DNA of 64,000 bases from Chara braunii. Lineage: Eukaryota > Streptophyta > Charophyceae > Charales > Characeae. Positions 35,200-44,480 of this stretch are shown here, one piece after another. The DNA lies in the NCBI GenBank assembly GCA_003427395.1, contig BFEA01000700.1:108690-172689 (forward strand). Direction: 5' to 3'. How positions within the stretch are numbered: the first letter of the stretch is position 1; each line of letters starts with the position of its first letter. The notes under the pieces were generated by a model. That model was not told the DNA's origin. It was given only the letters and a program-made list of their open reading frames with translations, and did no database searches. The position numbers and the translations under genes are program-made.

Positions 35200-35460
35200 A
35201 AATTAAAAAAAAAAAAAAGACACCTGCATTCAAAGTTCAAACCCCAGATGTCCTTCGGGACATTCGTTAAAATTGGAACGATACAGAGAATGAAGTTTAG
35301 CATGGCCCCTGCGCAAGGATGACACACATAAATCGAGAAATGGTCCAAATAAAAAAAAAAAAAGAAAAAAAAAAACGAAAAAAGGTTCAAACCCAGATGA
35401 ATGATATCCACTAATTTAGTAATTTCTGAATTACTTTGGCCCGGTCAGTTGCACAATGAT
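35200..35460 (+). mobile_element. tRNA-derived SINE interrupted by a U6 retrocopy
   Basis: The B-box-like 'gttcaaacc(c)cagatg' and the tail 'gaattactttggcccggtcagttgcacaatgataa' match the SINE at 46,285-46,430 ('gttcgaatccagatg' ... 'gaattgcttggggccagtcagctcaatgataa'). Between them lies the U6 copy with its A-tail. The U6 insertion therefore hit the promoter B box of this SINE. Confidence 0.6.
35250..35350 (+). pseudogene. U6: U6 snRNA retropseudogene
   Basis: 101 bases are collinear with U6 spliceosomal RNA: the 5' hairpin GTCCTTCGGGAC, 'aaaattggaacgatacagaga', the ACAGAGA-region, 'agcatggcccctgcgcaaggatgac', and the 3' end 'aaatcgagaaatggtccaaat'. After ACAGAGA the usual 'agatt' is altered to 'atgaagttt'. 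Instead of a T-run terminator it is followed by an A-rich tail (35,351-35,383). A duplication flanks it: gttcaaaccccagatg at 35,235-35,250 and gttcaaacccagatg at 35,385-35,399. No plant USE or TATA box lies upstream. It is a LINE-type retroposed copy, not a working gene. Confidence 0.93.
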
Positions 35461-35638
35461 AACTCATATCATCATTTTTGCAACTTCTGGGGAAAAGGTA
35501 CAGAGGTACTGACTGCTTGGTTCTCTGACTAGCAGTACCATGCACCAACTATATTGAGGCTGATAATAGGGCCAGATACGGCCAGTTAGCTGGCGTTCAA
35601 GGGTGACAATAATGGGCAATGTGGCTGCTAAGGGCTTT

Positions 35639-35695
35639 GGGTCATACTCAGTAAGGACTTTCCTGGATGTATCTGACCACATTCCACCGCCAGAT
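35639..35695 (+). mobile_element. Palindromic mini-element P2, half copy
   Basis: 'gggtcatactcagtaaggactttcctggatgtatctgacc' matches an arm of the complete P2 element at 36,960-37,080. The second arm is not clear here. Confidence 0.5.
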
Positions 35696-35997
35696 TCAGT
35701 CAAGAAGCCGCAATTATGAGGACAAAGTATTTGACCACATCCTGGTGCCAGGTCCAGTGAAGGAAGTACAAGTGTGACGATAATCTCAGCTGCTGAAACT
35801 TGGCCACAATTGAGCAACACATCTTCTTCTTCTGCTTCTTTTTTTTTTTTTGACATTCCCACGTGAAACCCGCCTTCCAGTGTTGGGAAAAAGCAGGGAC
35901 AAAAAAAAAGAAAAAAAAAAAAAAAAAGAAAAAAGCAGGGACAAGAGGCTGGCCCAACGAAAAGAAGAACCGCGGCGTTGGAGCACGCGGAAATTCG

Positions 35998-36000
<3 letters not shown>

Positions 36001-36079
<79 letters not shown>

Positions 36080-36096
36080 NAGAGAGAGAGAGAGAG
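36001..36096. repeat. (GA)n microsatellite
   Basis: About 95 bases of GA with one undetermined base at 36,080. The Ser/Leu and Arg/Glu frames across it are artefacts. Confidence 0.95.
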
Positions 36097-36239
36097 CAAC
36101 GTCAGTGGCAGTCAACAGACATCGAAGAGATCGGACGGGCTGTCCGGTTTGCTATCCCTGCGTTGTGTCTCATAGCGGAGGTTCGAAATAACCGAGCTGA
36201 GATTACAATTTTTGTTTTTTCTTTTCTTTCAAGGCTTTC

Positions 36240-37530
36240 AGTTGTTTCAGGGGAGATCGACCAGAGATACAAGAGATATGGAGGAGAGATGGATAGATGG
36301 AAGAGAAAGGTAAAAGCGTGGAGAAGAGATGATGGTGAAGGCATGAGAAGGACATGGCTCCATATGGCAGATGGAAAGGAGTAAATATGAAGGAGAGATT
36401 GGAAGAGATCGAAAGGGGATAAAACAATTTGACACTCATTATCATGTGGAGAAGCAAGAGAGATAAGAGTAGATATGGAGGACAGATGGAGGAGAGAGGA
36501 GGACGGGAAAGAGGAGAGATGGGGGATAGATGGAGAAGATATGGAGGATAGATGGAGGAGAGAGAGGGAGGTGAAATAGAGAAGAAATGGAGAACAGAAG
36601 AAACGAAGCAGATATGCAAGAGACTTTTCCAGCCAGCAGGGAATATGGAAAAGAGATGGGGGGGAAAGAGCATGAGATGACGATGAGAGATACGAGAGAT
36701 GAAGGCAGCATGGAGGAGAGATGCGCGAGCGATGAAGAACGGATGAAGGACAAATGGAGGAGGTGGGAAGATGAGGGGATCGCGCACAACGACAGATGCA
36801 GGCAGCAGGAAGATGAGGAGATCGTGGACAGGCGGGGGGATTTTTTTTTTTTTTTCCAATGTTTTCACAATTTATGCGCGTCATTCGTACGTCCCCTCTG
36901 CTTAGTTCTTCCTACAAGGTTTCCAGTTTGCATCCAGGTTCAGAGCTGGTATATTCTCAGGGCGTACTCACACTAACACTTTCCTTCATGTATCTGACTG
37001 GAATTACGGTCGGAGCTTGATGCATCTGACCGCAATCAGGTCTACAGTACAGTCGAGAAAGTCCTAATGTGAGTATGCCCTCCGTCGTCTTGCAATCTGA
37101 AAAGAAAGTGATTCTTTTTTTTTTTTTTTTTTTTTTTGGGAAAGCGATTCACTTTCTTTCACTCCTGGGACGAGAGATGAAGGCAGCATAGAGGAGAGAT
37201 GGGAGAGTGATGGAGAATGGATGAAAGACAGATGAAGGAAGCGGGAAGACGAGGAGATCGCCAACAGACCGGGGGGAACGTTTTCTCGATTTCTGAATGA
37301 CAGATTGAGGCGGCGGGAAGATAAGGAGATCGTGGACAGGCGGATTTTTTTGTGGGGGGGGAGGGGGGGCAAAAAATGAAAGGAGGGCAGGACGAGGGAT
37401 GGATAATGGATGAAAGATAGATAGAGGAAGCGGACAGGAGTGAGTGATTTCTTTTTTGGTGACGTTTTCTTAATTTCTGAGCGACAGGTGGAAGAGATGG
37501 GAAGGTGAGGAGATCGTGGACAGGCGGGGA
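36240..37530 (+). repeat. Purine-rich minisatellite with three diverged ~150 bp units
   Basis: Long purine strand built from 'gagatggaggaga' words. Recognisable units 'gagatgaaggcagcat.gaggagagatg...gaagatgaggagatcgtggacaggcgg' occur at 36,690-36,845, 37,168-37,348 and 37,385-37,530. The last two also share 'acgttttct.aatttctga..gacag'. T-runs follow each unit (36,841; 37,345; 37,527). The 260-codon antisense frame is low-complexity Ser/Leu/Pro/His and is not a gene. A P2 element is inserted between the first and second unit. Confidence 0.75.
36960..37080. mobile_element. Palindromic mini-element P2, complete copy
   Basis: The left arm 'gggcgtactcacactaacactttccttcatgtatctgactggaattacgg' is inverted in 'accgcaatcagg...gagaaagtcctaatgtgagtatgccc'. 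The element is 121 bp, with near-perfect terminal complementarity. Half copies are at 35,639-35,695 and 47,552-47,615. Confidence 0.82.
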
Positions 37531-37785
37531 TCTTTTTTTCCTTCTTCTTTTTACAGCCATTATTTCACCAATGACAGGGAGTTTTTTGTTTTTTTGTTTT
37601 GAGTGAATACTGCAAATCAGTTATGTGGATTTGTCCATCTGATGGACTTGGAAACTGGCTCTGTATCTATTCATGATCTTTCTGACTTGCCCATCGAATA
37701 AGAATCGTTTTTTTTTTGTCTTTTTTTTGTCTTCTTCGCCAGAATGCAAAGGAGCCGGAGTCTTTTTTTTTTTTTTTTTTTTTTT

Positions 37786-38076
37786 GGGAAAATTTTCGAT
37801 ATGGCCCTGAAAGTTGCATTTATTTGCGAAATACCCCTCAGACGGCTGACTTACCCTGATTTGCCCCTCTGACAGTGACTGAAGTTTTCGAAAAACCCCC
37901 GGTGTCGCTTGGGCCTGAAATATGTTCAATTTGCCCCTACCGGCACCCGTCCCAAATTCCCACTATGCCCCTACCGGATCGCAGTTGAATACCAGCAAAA
38001 TATTTTCCATATGCCCCTAACTGTACCTTGCATCTTTTCGGCAGGTGTGCGAGGACACGCATCTATGGCGGCCACT

Positions 38077-38114
<38 letters not shown>

Positions 38115-38613
38115 GTGGATCTGGATCTTCCCCCAAACATAACGAACCCTCATTACCAATGTATACAATCTCGATTTGCGGTCCAGTGCAGTCACGATTG
38201 GGTTGCATTATGTTCGGGGAAGACGGTAGTGCCCGCATCCTCTCTCTCTCTCTCTCTCTCTCACTCACACACACACACACACACACAAAAAAAAAAAAAA
38301 AAACAAACAGACAAACAAACAAACAAACAAACAAACAAACAAACACGAACAGCTACATTTTTGCGGCAGCACCAAATTCGAATTTCCCATGCGAGGGCAT
38401 TATGGAAAGATGGATGCCCAACATGCGGGCATATCGCACAGCGACTGGTGAAACGGCACCGGTGGTCCGGTAAGGGCATCCCAAAAAGTTGCGCCCGTGA
38501 CAGGGGCCTGCAGGAAAGTTCCGAGGTCCCAGGGGCAAATCAGGGTAAGAAGGCCATCAGAGGGGTATTTCGCAAATAAATGTAACTTTCAGGGGCATTT
38601 CAAAAAATTCCCC
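37786..38613. mobile_element. TIR element family F1, copy 2 (well preserved)
   Basis: The first ~90 bp (gggaaaattttcgatatggccctgaaagttgcatttatttgcgaaatacccctc...ttaccctgatttgcccct) is inverted at the right end (aggggcaaatcagggtaag...gaggggtatttcgcaaataaatgtaactttcaggggcatttcaaaaaattcccc). Subterminal 'atgcccctaccgg' repeats follow on the left. The interior is filled with (CT)n, (CA)n, A-run and (CAAA)n. Both ends abut T-runs, so the target may have been T-rich. No transposase frame is present, so it is a non-autonomous element of about 828 bp. Confidence 0.85.
38082..38342. repeat. Compound microsatellites inside F1 copy 2
   Basis: (CT)n at 38,082-38,110, then (CT)n(CA)n(A)n(CAAA)n at 38,240-38,344. 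The same classes of repeat fill copy 1 at 184-650. Confidence 0.9.
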
Positions 38614-39069
38614 TATTTTTTTTTTCAATTTTAACAGGGCTCTCTATTCTAGGTTCGCCGGAGTGGTTGCTGACAAACCACCATCCATACTTAGGCCAAG
38701 TTTTAGTCCAGATGCTTTACATGGAGGGTGTGTCTGTACCGGCTTCTTCAACTTCCACAAGGTCGAACTGCTCGGCTGTCATACAAAACCGATCTTCAAA
38801 TTCATTTGTAGGGTATCAATTGCTAAGCTCTTCCCTTCCCTTCTCTTTCTTTTTGCGTGTGCATCTCTTCTTGCTTTCCTCTTTGCATGCTTCACCTTCC
38901 CTCCAGGACTACCATCCTCGACTTCCTTTTCTTTCCAAACTCTTCCCTCTGCAAATGTATGCTGCCCACTGATTATCCCCCTTCCCCCCTCTGTACGCCG
39001 CGCGCGAAGCCGCGGCGGGTCCACTTGTTTTTTTCAAAACCAAAGCACAGCTCAAATTTTTATTTCAAT

Positions 39070-39260
39070 CCAGCACCCTAGCCCAGTTGGTTAGGCACGC
39101 AGGTGGCATTCAGGAGGTTGTGGGTTCGAGCCCCGTGACTGCCTGCGGCACACTTAGTGCCAACCGACAGTGATGGTCCGCTTTATACCCCTGATTGGTA
39201 TGAGCAAGTGCCAACCGACAGTGATGGTCCGCTATATACCCCTGATTTGGTATGAACAGG
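39070..39260 (+). mobile_element. tRNA-derived SINE with duplicated body
   Basis: The A box 'tagcccagttggttaggc' (39,079) and B box 'gggttcgagcccc' (39,121) are spaced as in a tRNA promoter. The body then contains a 49 bp tandem repeat, 'gtgccaaccgacagtgatgg' plus 'tccgct.tatacccctgattggtatgagcaa', at about 39,158 and 39,207. The flanks hold (TG)-rich and G-rich sequence rather than a clean tail. Confidence 0.65.
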
Positions 39261-39343
39261 GTCTATGACCAACACGGGTGTGAGTGTGAGAATGACAGGA
39301 GTGGGGTGTGTGCGGGATGTGGGAGAGGGTGGGTCGGGGGGAT

Positions 39344-39370
39344 GGGGGGGGGGGGGGGGGGGGGGGGGGG
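39344..39370 (+). repeat. Poly(G) tract
   Basis: 27 consecutive Gs follow a G-rich stretch. Similar tracts occur near 46,903, 47,029 and 57,575. Confidence 0.9.
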
Positions 39371-39548
39371 AATAAATGGGAGGCGCAGCTACTGGCAAAA
39401 TGCTCGGTCTTCGTGTTCACCGCGCCCCCGCCCCCTCCCCCCCACCGGCGGCCCCACCCTACTCCGTGACCACCGCCGACTAGGGTGGGGGGCAACATGC
39501 ATCCCCTTAATTGTGAGAGGTAGCTATGCTCGCAGGGGGGCCCTGTAT

Positions 39549-39813
39549 AGCGCCGTAGATAAATTGAACCGCCGGAGAGTAGATAGCGAAAGATAAAGTT
39601 GAGAGAAGAATATAGCTCTATTTTAAGAGAGAAATAAAAATAAAAAATTCATTTCAATTACTGAATCGAGGCGTGGGAGAACCTCACAACCACACGAAGG
39701 GAGGTCCCACTAGCAAAGAGAAAACTGCCAGTACGCAGGCCTGGCCTTGCTGAAAAGAAAACTCGTCGCCTACGAAAATACCGCGGGTCCAGCGCCGTAG
39801 ATAAATTGAACCG
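39549..39813. repeat. 23 bp direct repeat, 242 bp apart
   Basis: 'agcgccgtagataaattgaa' plus 'ccg' occurs exactly at 39,549-39,571 and 39,791-39,813. The intervening segment includes 'gaggtcccactagcaaagag', a P3-type outer arm. This could be a long target-site duplication or a tandem duplication remnant. Confidence 0.75.
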
Positions 39814-39964
39814 GCGGCGGGCAGCCTCCGTGGGTGATAGCTGATCAGAGCAGCAGAGCCAGAGCAAACTGACCCGAAGCACGTACATACAAGCCGCAAA
39901 ACCAGCAAGGTGCACCAATAATCTCGAAATTATTAAGTTCATGCAGTCGGATGTACTAATGGTT

Positions 39965-40100
39965 TAAGCGCCTGAATCTAGATGTGTTCCATGCAGAGAT
40001 CTAAAAAAACAGATCACTCCAGATTTGCTGCACCTGTGCACAAACACGTCCAGATTCAGGTGTTTAATCCAATGCTCCTTGCCAGTCGGACTTTCCCCCC
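39965..40100. mobile_element. Palindromic mini-element P3, copy 1
   Basis: The left arm 'agcgcctgaatctagatgtgttccatgcagagatc' is answered by the inverted 'gctgcacctgtgcacaaacacgtccagattcaggtgttt'. P3 arms carry a 'cctgaatctggacgtgttt' core. Confidence 0.7.
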
Positions 40101-40796
40101 AGAGGTAAAGATTTACTGAAGGCCACGTCGCCTATCTTCTCCCTCCTACCCCTCTTCCCCCCTACGCCCTCCTCCCCCCTCCTCCCCCGCCCCCACGTCT
40201 TCTGCCCAATGGGTCTCGCCAGGAACCCTGAGAAACCAAAAAAAAGAGAAAGGTGCACGAAAAAAGCCGGAAGGGTGGAGGGTGCCTCTGGATTTTCCCA
40301 AGCGGACGAGTGCAGAGCGAGCCTATTTCTCAGTCTCGCTTCCGACCACAGATTCAGAAGATCCACAGGCAACCGATGAATTTATGAATTTATGACTATT
40401 ATCATTATTATTATTTATAAAATCCGGCCTTGTCGTGCCAGGTACTTCATTGAAGCTGACAGCCAATAGAATTCCACCGTGGCCGGGAAGGAGAACAAGC
40501 CACGTCGTAATCCGGAGCCCTCCTGTGCCCTGCAGGGGACACACCATGGGGTGACTCATCTTGACCATATATAGAGATATATCGACTGCTATTATCTTTA
40601 CTTATTTATAATTTTATAGTTTTCCCAAATTTCCCCCTCTACTTTTAAAAATTTTAATCATTTATTTTCGTCTCCCTCTATATGGATTGACATAATCTTG
40701 TGTCGAAGCGACGAAAGCAAGTTGAGTTTTACCTTCCCCCCCTGCTCCTCCCCTCCTCAAAAAAAAAAAAAAAAACAGAGCAACTTGATTCTACCA

Positions 40797-40900
40797 ACAG
40801 ACCTAGCTCAGTTGCAACACCCACATGAACTGTTGAAATGCAGACATGAGTTCGAATCCAGAGGCAAATTCTTGAATTACCTGGGGGCTGACATAGCATT
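40797..40900 (+). mobile_element. tRNA-derived SINE, copy 2
   Basis: A box 'cctagctcagttg', the internal 'acatgaactgttgaaatgcagacatg', B box 'agttcgaatcc', then 'gaattacctgggggctgacatagc'. The same order is found at 46,285-46,430. The tRNA cloverleaf is not maintained. Confidence 0.65.
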
Positions 40901-41099
40901 GCTGGCTCTCCGTAAACTTGCCACGCCGCTCCCCACAAATCTTCTTTATTTTTAATTATATATTTTATTAAATTTGTTTTGATTTTTTTTTTTNTTTTTT
41001 TTAAACACTCCTACCTGTGATAATGGTGCTGATAAGAGCAGAATTTATTTTGAAGTCAGGATGGTGTGAGCAGCTTTATGTCAGTAGCTGAGTGTCACT

Positions 41100-41490
41100 A
41101 GGAAGGCCCCACTAGCCAAGAGGACTGGGTCGAGTCTGGGGTCTGGACGCTGGTTATGCAAATATGCATAACCCACTTTCGATCGCAATCTTCTGCACCT
41201 ATCCAGCAACACATCCAGGTTCAGGCTAATTGTCGTGCTGATGGGGCCTCCGGCCAGGAGCAAGAAAAGGGGATTTTTTTTTTTTTTTTCCCCAAGTGTC
41301 GAAACCACCACTACCTTTTTCTTTTCTCCCTCTCTCTCTCTTCAAAAGCGAGAAAGAAAAAGGGAAAATTGAAAATTGTGACCTTTTAGCCATAATTACA
41401 TCTCATCTGGAAAAAAAGAAAAAAAGAAAGAAAAAAACATCTCATCTGGTATTAGGAGCCCTCAAAGAAGCATCCTTGATAAAACTGGCC

Positions 41491-41571
<81 letters not shown>

Positions 41572-42830
41572 GGCCGCATACAGATCATGCACCTGATAAT
41601 GGACATCGCTCCACTACTCACGAACTGTTCAAAATGAGAATGCACCTTCAGCTAGAACATGGGTACATACACCGCCATATTCTTTGTCTTTTGTTCATGT
41701 GGTGACTTGGTGGAGCAAGGCCCAATCTGTCGTGTCAGGCCCAATCTGTGGTGTCCAGAACCTACCTCCTCTCTCCCCCCCCCCAACATAACTCCATAGA
41801 ATTATCATCGCTCTATGACAGGGAGCTATGTTCAGGTGCGAGGTCCACGAGCAAAGGGGTTTGGATACCACGCCTGAATGTGGACGTGTTTGTGGACAGG
41901 TGCAGAAAATTGTGATAACCTGCTTTTCTGCACCTCTCCAGAAATGCGTCCAGATTCACACGTGAAATCCTCTCTGCTAGTGGGACCTTGCCCCAGGGGC
42001 AATAAACTAGTGGCAAAGTTCACAATGTGTGCTAGGAAAAAAAAAAAAAAAAAAAAAAAAAGATAAAGAAAAAAGAAAAAGAAAAAGGAAACTTCACCCT
42101 GTGTGCGCTTCGCTACCCATAGAATATAACGGAGTATAGGATTTGAGCAAGTGTGGTTAATCTGCTTTTCTGCACCTCTCCACAAACGCGTCCACATTCA
42201 CACATTAAATCCAGTCCTCTCTGCTAGTGGGACCTCGCCCTGGGGGCAGTACGGTAGTAGCAAACCTCACCATGTGTGCTAGAAAAAAAAAAAAAAAAAA
42301 AAAAACTTCGCCGCGTGTGCTCCCGGGGCCCAAGTCCCACTAGCAGAATTGAGTTTTCTCAACACCTGAATGTGGACCGTTTGCAGAGATGTGCAGAAAT
42401 CGCGTAGAGTTTTCTCAAACGGCCAGTACCTCGCCTCGTATCAGCTGCGGGCCCAAAATTCAAGTGCGCGCACTACTGTTCCGCGGATGTATGTGGTCAA
42501 GTGCGCCCGCCGTTTCGCCACTTTATGCATCTCCGCATTAACCGCCGTGTTATTTTTTATCAAGCGGGCAAACGGACAGGCGGCTCAACCATACATCTCC
42601 GCGGACACGTCCAGATTCAGGTGTTGAGGAAACTCAACACTGCTATTGGGACTTAGCCCCAGGGGTGCTTCCACTAAGCCATAGAATATACCGTAGAATA
42701 GGATTTGAGAAATTCTGATTAATCTGCTTTTCTGCACCTCTCCACAAACGCGTTCACATTCACACGTCAAATCCAGTCCTCTCTGCTGGTGGGCCCTCGC
42801 CCCAGTGGCCGTAAGGTCGTAGCAAAGTTC
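41100..42830. mobile_element. Cluster of P3 palindromic mini-elements
   Basis: Copies are at about 41,112-41,260 (two arms), 41,815-42,005 (two arms, best), 42,160-42,245, 42,325-42,400, 42,597-42,660 and 42,722-42,800 (single arms). Consensus arm: 'aggtcccactagcagagagg..tt.acacctgaatstggacgygtttgtggagaggtgcagaaaa'. A-runs separate several copies. The best copy has two ~95 bp arms around a short 'ttgtgataacctgc' centre. Confidence 0.78.
41495..41569 (+). repeat. 75-base poly(A) flanked by a 10 bp direct repeat
   Basis: 'aaaactggcc' at 41,480-41,489 recurs at 41,566-41,575, around 'attt' plus 75 As. The layout resembles a retroposed tail with almost no body. Such a long pure run could also be an assembly or slippage product. 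Confidence 0.75.
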
Positions 42831-42945
42831 ATCATATGTGCTAGAAAAAGAAAAAGAAAAAGAACAAGTTCACCATGTTTGCTCCCAGGGCGCGCTTCTA
42901 CTAGCCATGGGATATAACGTTGACTGGGATTTGAGCACCTTTGCG

Positions 42946-42949
<4 letters not shown>

Positions 42950-42991
<42 letters not shown>

Positions 42992-43010
42992 GTGGATGTC
43001 TGTGTGTGTG
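42950..43010. repeat. (TG)n microsatellite
   Basis: Interrupted TG/CG alternation followed by 'tgtgtggatgtctgtgtgtgtg'. Confidence 0.9.
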
Positions 43011-43189
43011 TTTTGAATTCATCAAAACAGCCCCTATTCCACCCAGAGGAGCAGATCCAAAATCAAAGCATATTCAATCCTTATTACAGACAATGAAAGC
43101 CCCCCTTGAGTTTAGACAACCCAACAATGAAACAGTTTCACCTCAAAAATAGCAAACAACATGAAGTACAAATAGAAACATGAAAACCC

Positions 43190-43560
43190 CTTTCTTAAAT
43201 GTGTTCACATTTGCTTTCTTCAGGTACCCCTTTCATTTGTTCTTGAAGCTCCCCCTTTACCGTGCCTCTCATGCACAAGGCCCGCCACATTGATTGCGGT
43301 TGCGCACGAGCTGTGCCCACATCCCCGTGTGCCATAAAGGCCCACTTGCACACTGTGAAAAAGTGCACACTTTGGAAAACAAACGGTAACGATAAATAAA
43401 ATAAAACAAAGATGAGGGGCACACACACAAACTAATCGTTCTTCTCATTCTTCTTTTTAACTCCCCCTTCACCATGCCTCTCACGTACAAGGCTGCCATG
43501 TTGATCAAGTTGGGCGCAAGCTGCCCACATCCCCCCCGCATCTCCGTGTGCCACAACGGC
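43190..43560. repeat. Two diverged copies of a ~230 bp unit
   Basis: 'ttcttgaagctccccctttaccgtgcctctcatgcacaaggcccgccacattgat...ccccgtgtgccataaaggcccac.t' (about 43,240-43,355) recurs as 'tttttaactcccccttcaccatgcctctcacgtacaaggctgccatgttgat...tctccgtgtgccacaacggcccacatg' (about 43,450-43,570). No gene is recognised. Confidence 0.7.
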
Positions 43561-43810
43561 CCACATGTACGCTGTGAGAAACCTATCTATGTCTAGGTAT
43601 TTCCGATGGATACGAAATAGCAACTCCAGAGGACGATAATTTCGATAAAAATAACTAACGAGTGAATGATGCGATGCATAAGAGAAAGAATCAGAGCATT
43701 ACTACCCTCGGGGCTTTCCGGGAACTTTCCGGGAAGTATCTTGACCACAATGAACACCTGCCCTAGTACCTGACCCCCATTGCATATCTAGAAATCAGTT
43801 GAATATGGCC

Positions 43811-43926
43811 GACCGTCTTTGTCCCCAATAGAACGCCCAAACATTATCGCTGGTATCTGAACTGGAAGTTGCCCCAAATGGCGCTACTACAATGACCAGG
43901 CATTCTCCTCGGGGGAAGAAGGTAGT
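43811..43926. mobile_element. Palindromic mini-element P1, copy 2
   Basis: The left arm 'gaccgtctttgtccccaatagaacgcccaaacattatcgctggtatctg' is inverted in 'cgctactacaatgaccaggcattctcctcgggggaagaaggtagt'. Confidence 0.72.
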
Positions 43927-44222
43927 GTGAGCTTCCCCCTCATCAAACCCCTCCAGATATGCTGGAAATGACTAGACGATCAAATTCCGTTGATGCCACG
44001 GATTCCAAAGGGTAAAACTGTAAAACGTACACGTCCGTAACTGGAATACCCTTCCAATGCGGATGTTTCAGAACGATAGTGGCTCAACTCTGTAAACGTC
44101 AGTGGGCTCGCACTGTATTCTTGGGCAATCTTATTTTTGAGTTTGTTATTATTAATGGAGAAAAGATTGGACATTCTTCTTGTACGTATGAATTTTTGCT
44201 CTACCATTTTTACAGCACGACA

Positions 44223-44480
44223 GCTATCACACTCGCGATGCGTTACTACATCTCTCTCACTTCACTGTGGTGTGCGTGCTATCACACTCGCGATGCGTTA
44301 CTACATCTCTCTCACTTCACTGTGGTGTGCGTGCGCATTGCGAGTGCGCAGGTATGTGTGCGCATTGCGAGTGCGCAGGTATGTGTGCGCATTGCGAGTG
44401 CGCAGGTATGTGTGCTCATTGCGAGTGTGCAGGTGTGCGTTCCTTCATGTGTGCGCATTGTGAGTGTGCAGGTCTGCGTG
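44223..44480 (+). repeat. Two adjacent tandem arrays (55 bp x2, 27 bp x ~5)
   Basis: 'gctatcacactcgcgatgcg' and following bases are repeated exactly at 44,223-44,277 and 44,278-44,332. Then 'gcgcattgcgagtgcgcagg' plus 'tatgtgt' repeats with a 27 bp period from 44,333, perfect for three units and degraded for two more. The Cys/Ala/Ser peptide repeats encoded here are by-products. Confidence 0.92.

Noticed and set aside
35464-36384. Frames of 109-211 codons
   Set aside because: They run through (GA)n and A-runs and have no domain outside the repeats.
36102-36884. 260-codon minus-strand frame
   Set aside because: It is Ser/Leu/Pro/His low complexity from a purine-rich minisatellite; a competing frame of similar type overlaps it.
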